A stretch of DNA of 44,126 bases from Bacteroidota bacterium (GCA_023251755.1 JAHEYF010000018.1:1-44126); one strand, 5' to 3'. Shown: positions 1 to 8,598, numbered from the stretch's first letter. Notes: generated by a model from the letters alone, not told the origin. A program made the numbers and translations.

Positions 1-410
1 TGTATCTCAGTAAATACATCATCAACAACAAGGACGATTATTATTATTTACTTTCGGGGGTTACACAGCGGCAGGCCTGGAAACCCTGGTTGCTGTATAT
101 GCTCAACGCCGTTGAAGACACAGCCCGGCATACCAATCAAAAAATAGATGAGATATTGGCTCAGATGGATGCAACATATAAATATGCGCAAAAAAAATTA
201 AAGTGGTACACACTTGAAATGAACCAGGCTTTGTTTTCGCAGCCCTACATCAAACAAAAATTAATTGGGGAAGTAAGCGGTGCTACAAGCAGAACTACAC
301 TTACCAAATATATGCAACAATTGCTTGATCTGGGAATACTTTCAGCAAATGCAGAAGGGCGTGAGGTTTTTTACGTGAACAACGACCTTGTCCGCATTCT
401 TCGATCCTGA
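1..410 (+). CDS. Fic family protein, C-terminal part (5' end outside window)
   Basis: The reading frame is open from the window edge (first full codon at base 3) to a TGA at 408-410, so only the last roughly 136 residues are visible. The sequence (start YLSKYIINNKDDYYYLL, then ARHTNQKIDEI) matches the end of the Fic fold of long Bacteroidota Fic proteins. A winged-helix-like tail follows (QPYIKQKLIGEVSG ... TLTKYMQQLLDLGIL). The catalytic HPFxxGNGR motif would lie upstream and cannot be checked. Fic proteins usually transfer AMP from ATP to target proteins, and the C-terminal wHTH is common in the stand-alone class. Identification rests on resemblance of this tail only; the target is unknown. 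Confidence 0.7.
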   Translation, partial: YLSKYIINNKDDYYYLLSGVTQRQAWKPWLLYMLNAVEDTARHTNQKIDEILAQMDATYKYAQKKLKWYTLEMNQALFSQPYIKQKLIGEVSGATSRTTLTKYMQQLLDLGILSANAEGREVFYVNNDLVRILRS

Positions 411-492
411 TGAACCGACTGAAAGACCAGTTCTACTTTCTTTAAATTTTACTTCCCCTCCTCACAGTTATTTTATATATTCACCATTGAAT

Positions 493-1968
493 ATGGAAAA
501 ATACGATTTAATTGTTATTGGCGGCGGCCCCAGCGGTTATGCAGGTGCCATGCGGGCTGTTGATTTTGGGAAAAAGGTGTTGCTGATTGAAAAAAAGAAA
601 ATTGGAGGCGCGGGTATTTACGACGGGGTGCTTACTTCCAAAACCATGTGGGAATACTCCATGAAAATAAGCACCATCCGCGAAACCATTCCGGGTTACG
701 GGGTGGATTTTAATTCCATTGTAAAGGTAGCGCGTGAAGCGATTTTCGAAAGAAAAACACAAATGACCGTTCACCTGCAATTATTGGAAAACGAAATCGG
801 AAGCGATTGTTTCCGTTACGAAAAAGGATACGGCACATTGCTCAACAAAAACGAAGTTGAAATTTTAAAAGAAAACGGCGAGCGCAAATCAGTGTATGGC
901 GAACACATTTTAATTGCCACCGGCAGCAGGCCGCGTTATTTACCCAACATTACCGCAGATGAGAAAATTATATTAACGAGTGACGGTATAAAAAACCTGA
1001 CTGAATTTCCAAAAAGCTTGGTCATACTTGGTGCAGGGGTGATTGGTTGTGAGTTCGCCACCATCTTTTCAAATTTCGGACAAACAAAAGTCTATATTAT
1101 AGACAAGGCCGACCGTATTTTACCATTTGAGGACGAAGACATTTCGCAAACCGTTACCCACAACCTCGAAAAAAACGGGGTGGTGGTGCATCACAATTCA
1201 TCGCTGGTGCGCATGGAAGTGAAAGACGGAAAAGTAGACTATGAATTAAAATACAAAGACGGGAGAAGTGAAGTCATTACGGTAGACAAAGCCCTGATCT
1301 CAGTGGGGCGTGTTCCGAATATAGAAGGCATTGGACTTGAAAATGCCGGTGTGAAATTGGATGCGCGCGGTGCAATATGGGACGACGATACACAAACCAA
1401 CATTAGCAATGTATGGGTGGCAGGCGATGTTACCGCCGAAATGGCCCTGGTGAGTGTGGGCGAACGAGAAGCAAGGCACGCTGTGGTGCGTATGTTTGGT
1501 CCGGCTATTAAACCCATCTCGTATAAAAATATTTCTTCCATCATGTTCCTGAACCCCGAAGTAGCTGCAGTGGGCATGAGCGAACAGGAAGCTAAAAGCA
1601 AAGGCATTCCGGTGAAGGTGGTAAAATTAGATTACAGCACCAATGCAAGGGCCATTGCCATGCGAAAGACCAAAGGCTTTTTTAAAATTATTGTAACCAA
1701 CGACAATGGTATGCGCATATTGGGGATGCGTGCCGTGGGCGAACACGCCAGCAGTGCCATACAGGCCGTTGCGTATTTGGTGCATACCAACCAGGGCATA
1801 CGCGAGCTCGCCGACATGGTGCATCCACATCCGAGTATTATTGAAGGGGTGCAGGAATGTTTACGGATGTTGTTGGGCAAGTCTATTTACAAACCTTATA
1901 TCTTTAAAGACAAACTAAAATGTTATGTGTGCGAAAATGATACCTGTACGCCTGTTGAGCAATTGTAA
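493..1968 (+). CDS. Dihydrolipoamide dehydrogenase-like NAD/FAD oxidoreductase without the redox cysteine pair
   Basis: This is a 491-residue class I pyridine nucleotide-disulfide oxidoreductase fold. The FAD Rossmann motif GGGPSG is at residues 10-15, a second GAGVIG NAD motif lies mid-protein, and the AGD FAD-binding motif follows (WVAGDV). The C-terminal dimerisation domain has the His-Glu dyad (HPHPSIIE, His446 and Glu451). The region that is GGTCxNxGCxPSK in lipoamide dehydrogenases reads GGAGIYDGVLTSK at 38-50, so both redox cysteines are replaced (Gly41 and Val46). An unusual C-terminal tail carries Cys477, Cys480 and Cys485. I chose ATG 493; an upstream in-frame TTG at 388 would overlap the Fic gene and add 35 unrelated residues. 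It cannot be a normal E3 enzyme. A transhydrogenase- or diaphorase-like activity is possible, but the substrate is unknown. Confidence 0.85.
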   Translation: MEKYDLIVIGGGPSGYAGAMRAVDFGKKVLLIEKKKIGGAGIYDGVLTSKTMWEYSMKISTIRETIPGYGVDFNSIVKVAREAIFERKTQMTVHLQLLENEIGSDCFRYEKGYGTLLNKNEVEILKENGERKSVYGEHILIATGSRPRYLPNITADEKIILTSDGIKNLTEFPKSLVILGAGVIGCEFATIFSNFGQTKVYIIDKADRILPFEDEDISQTVTHNLEKNGVVVHHNSSLVRMEVKDGKVDYELKYKDGRSEVITVDKALISVGRVPNIEGIGLENAGVKLDARGAIWDDDTQTNISNVWVAGDVTAEMALVSVGEREARHAVVRMFGPAIKPISYKNISSIMFLNPEVAAVGMSEQEAKSKGIPVKVVKLDYSTNARAIAMRKTKGFFKIIVTNDNGMRILGMRAVGEHASSAIQAVAYLVHTNQGIRELADMVHPHPSIIEGVQECLRMLLGKSIYKPYIFKDKLKCYVCENDTCTPVEQL

Positions 1969-2134
1969 TTTTTACAGATAATTTCCCTTTAATTTTTCTA
2001 TTCCCATTGTTAATTTATTTACTACTTTATTTATTCCTGATTCCTTACAATCCGCCCTGTCCTTTTCTTTCAGTGACGTTTCCGTATGATATATAATGTT
2101 AAAAAGAAATAAAAATTATTATATTCGTTGTTTG

Positions 2135-3034
2135 ATGAATACTTCAATTAAACATTTACCTGCACATAAACAAAATGAGTTAAAAGCTATTGTTCAAACA
2201 ATAGTTTCGGAGTTTAAAAATGTGGAAATGATTATCCTGTTTGGTTCCTATTCGCGGGGAGATCAGGTGGAAGACAAATATGTAAAGCAAGGTGCTGTAT
2301 ATGAATACCGTTCGGATTTTGATTTACTTATTGTGCTGACTCACGGCGGAAAAAGCAACAACGCCACTTTTAAATACAAGGTAAATGAAGTAATACGCAA
2401 TGTAGGGGCTCAAACACCTTCGCGTACTATTATACAGGGCATTAGTTCAGTTAACCAGTTAATTGATATTGGCAGTCCCTTATTTACCGACATCCGTACC
2501 CAGGGTATCGTTTTGTATAATTCGGGAAATTTTAATTTAGGGAACCCCCGGAAGTTAAAACCTGAGGAAGTATTGACGAATGCACAAAGTGATTTTACTT
2601 ATTGGTATGAGGGGGCCAATGATTCATACAGGCATTATAATTATGCCATGAAAGATGAAAGCTATAAAAAAGCGGCCTTTGAGCTGCATCAAACTACCGA
2701 GCGGTATTACGCGGCAATATTGATGGTATTTACAGGATATAAAGCCAAAGACCATGATATTGAAAGCCTTGGTTTGCTCGTAAATGAACTTGACCACAGG
2801 TTTGAGCTGGTGTTCCCCATGGAATCCGAGGAAGAAAAATACCGTTTTTACCTGTTAAAAAAAGCCTACGTAGATTCACGTTACGAAAAAGATTATGCCA
2901 TTACCAAAACAGAACTTGAATATTTAAGTAAGAGGATAACAATCTTTAAACAGCTCACCAAGGAGCTTTGTGACGAACGGTTAATACAATTACAAAAAGC
3001 TGTTGCAGATCATAATACAGGGACTGTAAAATAA
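2135..3034 (+). CDS. Nucleotidyltransferase-HEPN fusion protein
   Basis: This 299-residue protein starts with a minimal nucleotidyltransferase (polymerase-beta-type) domain. The signature GSYSRG is at 37-42 and the metal-binding pair SDFD at 60-63 (Asp61 and Asp63), with an insert of about 17 residues between them. The C-terminal half (from about residue 150) is alpha-helical and looks like a HEPN domain (HQTTERYYAAIL, then AYVDSRYEKDY). The classical HEPN RNase motif R-x4-6-H is not evident, because the Arg is followed by Asp-Tyr. Separate MNT and HEPN genes form toxin-antitoxin pairs; here both are in one chain. ATG 2135 is preferred. An in-frame ATG at 2096 would add 13 basic residues that do not look like part of the fold. 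The role is not established. Confidence 0.75.
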   Translation: MNTSIKHLPAHKQNELKAIVQTIVSEFKNVEMIILFGSYSRGDQVEDKYVKQGAVYEYRSDFDLLIVLTHGGKSNNATFKYKVNEVIRNVGAQTPSRTIIQGISSVNQLIDIGSPLFTDIRTQGIVLYNSGNFNLGNPRKLKPEEVLTNAQSDFTYWYEGANDSYRHYNYAMKDESYKKAAFELHQTTERYYAAILMVFTGYKAKDHDIESLGLLVNELDHRFELVFPMESEEEKYRFYLLKKAYVDSRYEKDYAITKTELEYLSKRITIFKQLTKELCDERLIQLQKAVADHNTGTVK

Positions 3035-3037
3035 GTC

Positions 3038-3067
3038 TTTGATTTTATACAATTTGTTTTACATTTG
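3038..3067 (+). promoter_or_regulatory. Candidate Bacteroidota promoter (TTTG-N18-TACATTTG)
   Basis: TTTG at 3038-3041 is followed 18 bases later by TACATTTG at 3060-3067. This matches the Bacteroidota -33/-7 consensus TTTG...TAnnTTTG. It would start a transcript near 3071, about 98 bases before the alpha-CTD-like gene. The call rests on pattern match only. Confidence 0.5.
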
Positions 3068-3168
3068 AATTTATAAGGGGATGAGGGAGAATGTTCAGTC
3101 GCAGTTTATGTTTTTAAGCTGAAAGTTCAATAAGATGTGTCAGGATTATTTTTCCTAAAACAAATCTT

Positions 3169-3693
3169 ATGAATAACACAGCCAATTCAACATGTAAACA
3201 AGATCAGTTGCATGAAAGTGTTTCACAGGTTTCTTTCCTTGTTCAGAACTGGGAAAGAGGCGATCAGTGTTTTTTAAGCCTGAAAGAAATTGAATTACTG
3301 CTTAAATTTACCCGGACAACAAATAAGTTGTTATTGGCAGCTGAATTGGGCCTAAAGCCTGACCGCCTGAACAAGCTGGCGCAGTATATCATTTTAAAAT
3401 TACAGTTTAACCATAGTCAATTTAAATTATTGATAACCGGGGGCATAAGCTATATTGTTCCTTATCCTCCTTTTGGCATCTACTGTGTTTTTCTAAGTGC
3501 TTCGTTAAAACGGCACCGGTTATCAGCCCGTCTCCACAATATGCTTATAGCTATGGGTTGTAAAACCATTAGCGATGTTCTAAACTATAGTACGGACGAT
3601 TTAATGTACCTGCACGGTATAGGTAGTCAATCTATCGAAGAATTTAAGCGCCTTTTGAGTAAACACGACTGCTCTCATTTATTAAAGAATTAG
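3169..3693 (+). CDS. Small protein with an RNA polymerase alpha-CTD-like helix-hairpin-helix domain
   Basis: This 174-residue protein has no overall family I recognise, but its last 60 residues align by eye with the C-terminal domain of the RNA polymerase alpha subunit. LSARLHNML at 118-126 matches LTVRSANCL, and GIGSQSIEEFK at 150-160 matches NLGKKSLTEIK. In that alignment the UP-element-contacting residues Arg265, Asn268, Gly296 and Ser299 of E. coli alpha correspond to Arg121, Asn124, Gly152 and Ser155, while Lys298 is a Gln. The N-terminal part is helical (SLKEIELLLKF ... AAELGLKPDRLNKLAQ) and may be another DNA- or protein-binding unit. I infer DNA binding near promoters. ATG 3169 has a plausible promoter upstream. 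It stands alone, and the next gene is convergent. Confidence 0.6.
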   Translation: MNNTANSTCKQDQLHESVSQVSFLVQNWERGDQCFLSLKEIELLLKFTRTTNKLLLAAELGLKPDRLNKLAQYIILKLQFNHSQFKLLITGGISYIVPYPPFGIYCVFLSASLKRHRLSARLHNMLIAMGCKTISDVLNYSTDDLMYLHGIGSQSIEEFKRLLSKHDCSHLLKN

Positions 3694-3811
3694 AAATATA
3701 GCGGTATAACGTGCAATTTAAATTAGCTGCTCACCACCAACCCTATATTTACTTGTTTAAGGCAGACTTATTCCATTTTCAGTACCGTTTTATTTTGTTC
3801 TAAAACAGACT

Positions 3812-6190
3812 TTACAACTTAAAAGCAAACTGTACAATGAATGTACGCGGGGCTTCAATAAAGCCCGGCCTCGACATGTACTCGTGGTTAAATAAATTAT
3901 TTACTACAAACGAGGCCCTTAGCTCTTTACTTAGCTGACAGGCAATTCTTAAGTCGCTCATCCAGTCGCCGAGATGATGTTTTTGCCTGTATTTTTTTAA
4001 GCCGGGTAATACGTACCAGTCGGGCAGGTTGTAAAACACCGGGAAATTGGGGTTGAGGTTTTCATAGATCACAGGTTCTTCAAAACGCTTGTCGATATTA
4101 GCCATATAACTGTTGAAGCGGGAACTGAAACCAATGGAAAAACATTTGTAATCGATTTGTACATCGTTTTTAAACAGGGTTTTGCTACGGTACTTTAACA
4201 GGTTGCTTCCCCTGAGTGTACCTGAAGTATCGGCAGCTGCATTAAAGTTGGGGTTAACCGGATTGGTATACGTGTAACCTGTTAATACCGAGAAATTAAA
4301 TTTACCAATTTTACCTACACCTGTAAGTGTAACATCAAAGCCGGTAATACGGGCACTGCCTATGTTCTGTGATTGGAAACCCGCGTGCTGCATCAGGTCG
4401 CTGAGGGTAACAATGCTGTTGCTTTTTCCGGTGGTGTCGTACATAAACACAAAATCCATCATGTTTTTATATTCCGTCCAAAAGCCGGCTACGTCCAAAA
4501 AGCCTTTAAACTCATCTATTTTAAAGCCCTGCTTCAGTCCCAGTTCTGTGCTCCAGCCATGCTCGGGTTGCAGCTGCGGGTTCGGAAAAATATTTAAACT
4601 GCTTACAAAGGTCTTCACATATTTTTCGGCAACTGTAGGAAAACGATAGCCCTGTCCGAAGGAGCAACGAAGAAAGGAGTATTCGAACAACTGATAATTC
4701 AACCCGGCGCGCATTACGGGTTGAAAAGGAAGGTTTTTTATTTTGTTGAACAGCATGCCTTTGGTTTGAGCAGTGTCTACCTTAAAATACTCGCCCCTTA
4801 AGCCCAATGAAAGAGTCAGCCTGGATATTTTTTTGTCTACCTGTGCATAAGCCGCCCTGTTGTGCCCACTGTGCCTGCCGTACAGGGAATCGGAATTGAC
4901 CACCTGGTCCATGTATACAAAACCGCTGGTGAGGGTCAGTTCATTATCAAAGTGCTTTTGCCACTGGTACTCGGCATAATACAAGTCTGCATCGGAACCC
5001 TGGTTTTTATCGTTGTTGTTATTGGTTTTAAAGCGGCGGGTACGGAGGCTGTGCCTACCCGATTGTTCGCTGTTGTATACAATAAAAGGGTCGATGTTGT
5101 AACGGATGTTGTCGTATTTTTGAATGGAGGAATCGCGGGGGGTATAGGCCAGCGAATCGTTGTGCCACAGGAAAAACAAACCGCCTTTAACATCCATATA
5201 GTTCCCGTTTACGCCAACAGACAAACCCGGAATTTTTTTAAAATTGTAGCGCAGGTTGAGGTTGGTCCTGCCCCGTGTCTCGGTCTCCTGCATCCTGAAA
5301 CCTTCATTGTCGTATAAGTTTCCGGCAATTACCAAATCAAGGTTACCGATTTTTTGCAGGTGCGAAAATGAGATCCCTTTGTATTCCGGATTTTTCTTTC
5401 CCTTCCACCACATCAACGATTCCCTGTCTGGTTTTCCATACACCCCGTATTGTGTGTTGATGCTGGTTAAGGGTTTGTCTTTAGCATAAGCTGTGCGTAA
5501 ATTAATGACACCGTTCAGCGCCGATGAACCGAACAGGGCCGATGAAGCGCCTTTGATCACTTCTATCTGTTCTAAATTTTCTATCGGTAAATAATTCCAT
5601 TTGATGTCCCCGGCATCGGCCGAAATCATCGGCAATTCATCTACCAGCATCAGTACCCGGCTTCCGGCGCCGTAGCTAAAACCGCTTCCACCACGAATGC
5701 TGACCTGTCCGTCACTAACATTTACACCCGGCACCTGGTTCATAACCTGGTCGGCAGAAGCCACCGCTTTGTTCTCGAGCAGGGAAGCCTTTATGACTTC
5801 CATCGACACGGTAACATCCGATAATTTTTGTTCAAATTTTCCGGCAGAGACAACTACTTCGTCCAGCACCTGGTTGCTGCCTTCCAATTCCAGGTTCAGC
5901 TCAAGGGTATCACCTGTTTTAAGTTCAAGGGCCCTGATAACTTCTTTGTAACCCAATATACTCACCGATAATTTTTGCTGACCGGAAGAAAGGGAAAGAA
6001 AATAATTCCCATTTGCGTCAGTTTGCGTGGCCTTGTCGTTGGAGGTTAAAATCAATACCCCCGGAATTGTTTCCTGGTTTGTTTTATCGCGTACTTTGCC
6101 CTTTATATAAGCTTTCTCCTGGGCATTCACCCGAAGGGAAAAAACACACAGCACTAAAAAAGAAGATAAAAGTTTAAAAAAAATATTCAT
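3812..6190 (-). CDS. TonB-dependent outer-membrane receptor
   Basis: This 792-residue protein has a signal peptide ending near VNAQ. A carboxypeptidase-regulatory-like beta-sandwich follows at about 24-110 (IKGKVRDKTNQETIPGV), then a TonB plug domain (SVRG-type SIRGGSG, ALFGSSALNGVINL) and a long beta-barrel ending in Phe-Lys-Leu. Such receptors import large nutrients such as metal complexes, cofactors or oligosaccharides across the outer membrane using ExbBD-TonB energy. The barrel resembles siderophore or cofactor receptors more than SusC, since no SusD gene is adjacent, but the substrate cannot be read. ATG 6190 was chosen; two codons upstream there is only a TTG. It is divergent from dprA and convergent with the alpha-CTD-like gene. 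Confidence 0.92.
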   Translation of the reverse strand: MNIFFKLLSSFLVLCVFSLRVNAQEKAYIKGKVRDKTNQETIPGVLILTSNDKATQTDANGNYFLSLSSGQQKLSVSILGYKEVIRALELKTGDTLELNLELEGSNQVLDEVVVSAGKFEQKLSDVTVSMEVIKASLLENKAVASADQVMNQVPGVNVSDGQVSIRGGSGFSYGAGSRVLMLVDELPMISADAGDIKWNYLPIENLEQIEVIKGASSALFGSSALNGVINLRTAYAKDKPLTSINTQYGVYGKPDRESLMWWKGKKNPEYKGISFSHLQKIGNLDLVIAGNLYDNEGFRMQETETRGRTNLNLRYNFKKIPGLSVGVNGNYMDVKGGLFFLWHNDSLAYTPRDSSIQKYDNIRYNIDPFIVYNSEQSGRHSLRTRRFKTNNNNDKNQGSDADLYYAEYQWQKHFDNELTLTSGFVYMDQVVNSDSLYGRHSGHNRAAYAQVDKKISRLTLSLGLRGEYFKVDTAQTKGMLFNKIKNLPFQPVMRAGLNYQLFEYSFLRCSFGQGYRFPTVAEKYVKTFVSSLNIFPNPQLQPEHGWSTELGLKQGFKIDEFKGFLDVAGFWTEYKNMMDFVFMYDTTGKSNSIVTLSDLMQHAGFQSQNIGSARITGFDVTLTGVGKIGKFNFSVLTGYTYTNPVNPNFNAAADTSGTLRGSNLLKYRSKTLFKNDVQIDYKCFSIGFSSRFNSYMANIDKRFEEPVIYENLNPNFPVFYNLPDWYVLPGLKKYRQKHHLGDWMSDLRIACQLSKELRASFVVNNLFNHEYMSRPGFIEAPRTFIVQFAFKL

Positions 6191-6307
6191 TGACAAAGTA
6201 TAAATTTTTCAAATCGCTTATTTTTGTGTTCCGGCTTTTTCGAAAGAAAAAGAATGTACTAAAATACAGATTTTCCCGGGGACTTTAGCCGGGCTGAAAG
6301 GCTGAGA

Positions 6308-6372
6308 GCTGTTTATATGTTTACACGCTCATTGGCGGCGGGAACGATTGAACATATAAACGAATAAACTAA
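6308..6372. repeat. Dispersed palindromic repeat, copy A
   Basis: GTTTATATGTT (6311-6321) and AACATATAAAC (6351-6361) form a perfect 11-bp inverted repeat, with AACGAATAAAC-type sequence continuing on the right arm. Bases 6348-6369 (22 nt) are identical to 14133-14154 in copy C. The 13 nt at 6341-6353 (GGAACGATTGAAC) are found inverted in copy D at 18111-18123. It lies between the divergent TonB receptor and dprA genes. Confidence 0.8.
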
Positions 6373-6391
6373 AGAACTTTAATTCATCTGA

Positions 6392-7507
6392 ATGGAATTA
6401 CTTTATCAAATAGGCCTTACGCTGATAAACGGTGTTGGTGATGTGACGGCTAAAAACCTTGTTGCCTATTGTGGAAGCGCAGAAGCCGTGTTTAAGGAAA
6501 AGAAAAGCCGCTTTTTAAAGATACCGGGTATTGCCGCTAAAACAGCAGACTTATTACTGAATGAAATAAATAACAAAGCCCTTTTAAAAAGAGCGGAAGA
6601 AGAAATCGAATTTATAGAAAACAATAAAATCACCCCGCTTTTTTACACCGATGAAGCTTATCCCCAACGTCTGAAGTATTGCAGCGACGGCCCTACCCTG
6701 CTCTATTTTAAAGGAGATACCAACCTGAATGCCGAACGGGTGATAAGTGTGGTAGGCACACGCACACCCACAGCTTATGGCAAACAGGTGGTGGAAGATT
6801 TTATTGCGGAGCTGAAGGGTTCGGGTATTTTAGTGCTGAGTGGCCTGGCGTATGGAATTGATGTGATGGCACACAAAGCCGCCCTGGAAAGTGGATTAGA
6901 CACTGTTGGTATATTGGCCCACGGACTCGACAGGGTTTACCCGTCGTTAAATGAACCGGTGGCCAATAAAATGCTGAAACAAGGGGGCCTGCTGACCGAG
7001 TTTATGAACGGCACCATTCCCGACAAAGAAAACTTCCCGAAACGCAACCGCATTGTGGCCGGTATGTGCGATGCATTAATTGTTGTTGAATCGAAAATGA
7101 AGGGGGGCTCGCTGATTACCGCTGAAATAGCCAATTCGTATAACAAAGATGTGTTCGCTTTTCCGGGAAGAAACAACGATGAATTCTCAAGCGGTTGCAA
7201 TGGTTTTATTAAACGAAACAAAGCAATACTGATTGAAAGTGCTGCCGACCTGCTGTATGTGATGGTTTGGGACGACACAAAAAATCCGGATAAAAAAAAC
7301 AAAAAGTCCCAGCTTCCTTTGCTGATTGATTTGAATGAAAAAGAACAAAGCATTGTGGATAGTTTAAAAGATAAAACCGGTGTACACATTGATGAAATAT
7401 GCACTGTTGCACAACTGAGTATGAGCGAGGCAGCCGGCTTGCTTCTGCAGCTTGAATTTAGTAACATTGTGAAATCATTGCCGGGGAAAATTTATTCGTT
7501 GAACTAA
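6392..7507 (+). CDS. dprA: DNA-processing protein DprA/Smf
   Basis: This 371-residue protein has the full DprA layout. An N-terminal helix-hairpin-helix/SAM-like region (LINGVGDVTAKNL, KIPGIAAKTADLL) is followed by the Rossmann-like core with SVVGTRTPTAYG, LSGLAYGIDVMAHKAAL, RNRIVAGMCDALIVVE and GGSLITAEIA. A C-terminal winged-helix domain closes the protein (IVDSLKDKTGVHIDEI). DprA binds incoming single-stranded DNA in the cytoplasm, protects it and loads RecA during natural transformation. Bacteria without obvious competence keep it as well. It starts at ATG 6392 just after repeat copy A. comM/yifB, another transformation-linked gene, lies 13 kb away in this window. Confidence 0.97.
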   Translation: MELLYQIGLTLINGVGDVTAKNLVAYCGSAEAVFKEKKSRFLKIPGIAAKTADLLLNEINNKALLKRAEEEIEFIENNKITPLFYTDEAYPQRLKYCSDGPTLLYFKGDTNLNAERVISVVGTRTPTAYGKQVVEDFIAELKGSGILVLSGLAYGIDVMAHKAALESGLDTVGILAHGLDRVYPSLNEPVANKMLKQGGLLTEFMNGTIPDKENFPKRNRIVAGMCDALIVVESKMKGGSLITAEIANSYNKDVFAFPGRNNDEFSSGCNGFIKRNKAILIESAADLLYVMVWDDTKNPDKKNKKSQLPLLIDLNEKEQSIVDSLKDKTGVHIDEICTVAQLSMSEAAGLLLQLEFSNIVKSLPGKIYSLN

Positions 7508-7535
7508 TATAGTTTTAACCTTTTAACTTAAACCA

Positions 7536-7627
7536 AAGGAAAAGCAATAAGCAATAAAAAATAAGCCATAAGGGGTTTTACATACACAAAATCGTTTTTT
7601 GGCTTTTGGCTTATTACTTTTGGCTTC
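7536..7627. repeat. Short-word inverted repeat (AATAAGCC / GGCTTATT)
   Basis: The dprA-mscS gap contains clustered words of the type AGCAATAAGC and AATAAGCC (left, to 7567) and their complements GGCTTTTGGCTTATT (right, 7601-7615). The core is an 8-bp inverted repeat at 7560-7567 / 7608-7615. The block is flanked by two copies of an AACCTnAAACCAAAG-like sequence (about 7517-7538 and 7636-7650), the second ending at the mscS start codon. It has no coding potential. Confidence 0.6.
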
Positions 7628-7650
7628 TCAATTTTTAACCTAAACCAAAG

Positions 7651-8505
7651 ATGGCGGCAACAAGCGAAAAAATAAAAGAAGAAGTTATTCAAAAAGTAGA
7701 CCTGGTGGAGGAATACACCGGCAAATTTGTAGACTGGGCAAAACATTTTATCCCTGATCTGATTGCTGCAAGCCTGGTACTGATAGTGGGTTTATGGGTC
7801 ATTAACCGCATTGCCCGGCTTTCTGAAAAAGCTATGCAACGCAGGAACCTGGAAGTTTCGTTGCGTACCTTTTTAAAAAGTCTGATCGGCATTGGTTTAA
7901 AAGTGGTGTTAATTATTATGGTGGCCGGCATGATCGGGATACAAACCGCTTCATTTGTTACTATACTTGGCGCGGCCGGGCTTGCCATCGGGCTTGCTTT
8001 GCAGGGCAGCCTTTCGAATTTTGCAGGAGGGGTGCTTATTTTAATTTTTAAACCTTACAAAGTCGGAGATACGATTGAAGCCCAGGGGCAAAAAGGAGAC
8101 GTCATTGAGATACAAATCTTCAACACCATTTTGCTGACCGGTGAACACAAGACTGTTATTTTGCCCAACGGGGCTGTATCGAATGGAAGCATTGTTAATT
8201 CAACCCGTCACGGCAACCTGCGTGTTGATATTGATGTGAATGTTTCCGAAAAACACAACATCGCCCAGGTGCGGAAAATTATTATGGATGTGATTGAAAA
8301 CGACGCAAGGATTTTAACACACCCTGCCCCTGCTGTTACCTGCACACAATTTATTCCGAATGGTTATACCATAGGCATACGGATGTATAGCGCTGTTGGA
8401 AATAAACCAGAAGTGTACCAGGAAAACATTGAAAAAATTCAGGAGGCCTTCAGGAAAAATAATATTGAATCGCCACATTTGCATACATACATACACAACG
8501 TTTAA
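7651..8505 (+). CDS. mscS: MscS-family small-conductance mechanosensitive channel
   Basis: This 284-residue protein matches the length of E. coli MscS. A short cytoplasmic N-terminus leads to three membrane helices (starting near DLIAASLVLIVGLWVI), then the glycine/alanine-rich pore helix TM3 (ILGAAGLAIGLALQGSLSN). The conserved beta domain follows (PYKVGDTIEAQGQKGDVIEI, VILPNGAVSNGSIVN) and then a C-terminal alpha/beta domain. It forms a homoheptameric inner-membrane channel that opens under tension and releases solutes on hypo-osmotic shock. ATG 7651 follows a repeat block. The downstream neighbour tsaB is convergent, separated by repeat copy B. Confidence 0.96.
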   Translation: MAATSEKIKEEVIQKVDLVEEYTGKFVDWAKHFIPDLIAASLVLIVGLWVINRIARLSEKAMQRRNLEVSLRTFLKSLIGIGLKVVLIIMVAGMIGIQTASFVTILGAAGLAIGLALQGSLSNFAGGVLILIFKPYKVGDTIEAQGQKGDVIEIQIFNTILLTGEHKTVILPNGAVSNGSIVNSTRHGNLRVDIDVNVSEKHNIAQVRKIIMDVIENDARILTHPAPAVTCTQFIPNGYTIGIRMYSAVGNKPEVYQENIEKIQEAFRKNNIESPHLHTYIHNV

Positions 8506-8513
8506 ATTCATTT

Positions 8514-8565
8514 GAACGTTCAATAGTTTATACGTTCATTGGTTCGTGCGAATAGTTGAACAATT
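8514..8565. repeat. Dispersed palindromic repeat, copy B
   Basis: GTTCAA (8518-8523) and TTGAAC (8556-8561) form outer arms around GTTTATACGTT (8526-8536). Read on the reverse strand the core ATGAACGTATAAACTAT parallels ATGAACGAATAAACAAT of copy D (18132-18148 region). It lies between the convergent mscS and tsaB genes, so it could act as a bidirectional transcript end, although no T-run is present. Confidence 0.6.
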
Positions 8566-8598
8566 TCAAAGGAAGACCCCCCCTTGAATTTTGAATGA

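Noticed and set aside
388..492. N-terminal extension of the flavoprotein from TTG 388
   Set aside because: It overlaps the Fic gene, and its residues do not match the family. ATG 493 starts directly at the FAD motif.
4862..5317. 151-residue ORF opposite the TonB receptor
   Set aside because: It is antisense to a well-supported barrel region and looks like a compositional shadow.
6273..6310. TPP-riboswitch-like string (GGGG...GGCTGAGAG) upstream of dprA
   Set aside because: Only the 5' half is suggestive. The expected AACCTGA-type 3' half is absent, and dprA is not a thiamine gene. The local sequence is better explained as flank of the palindromic repeat.
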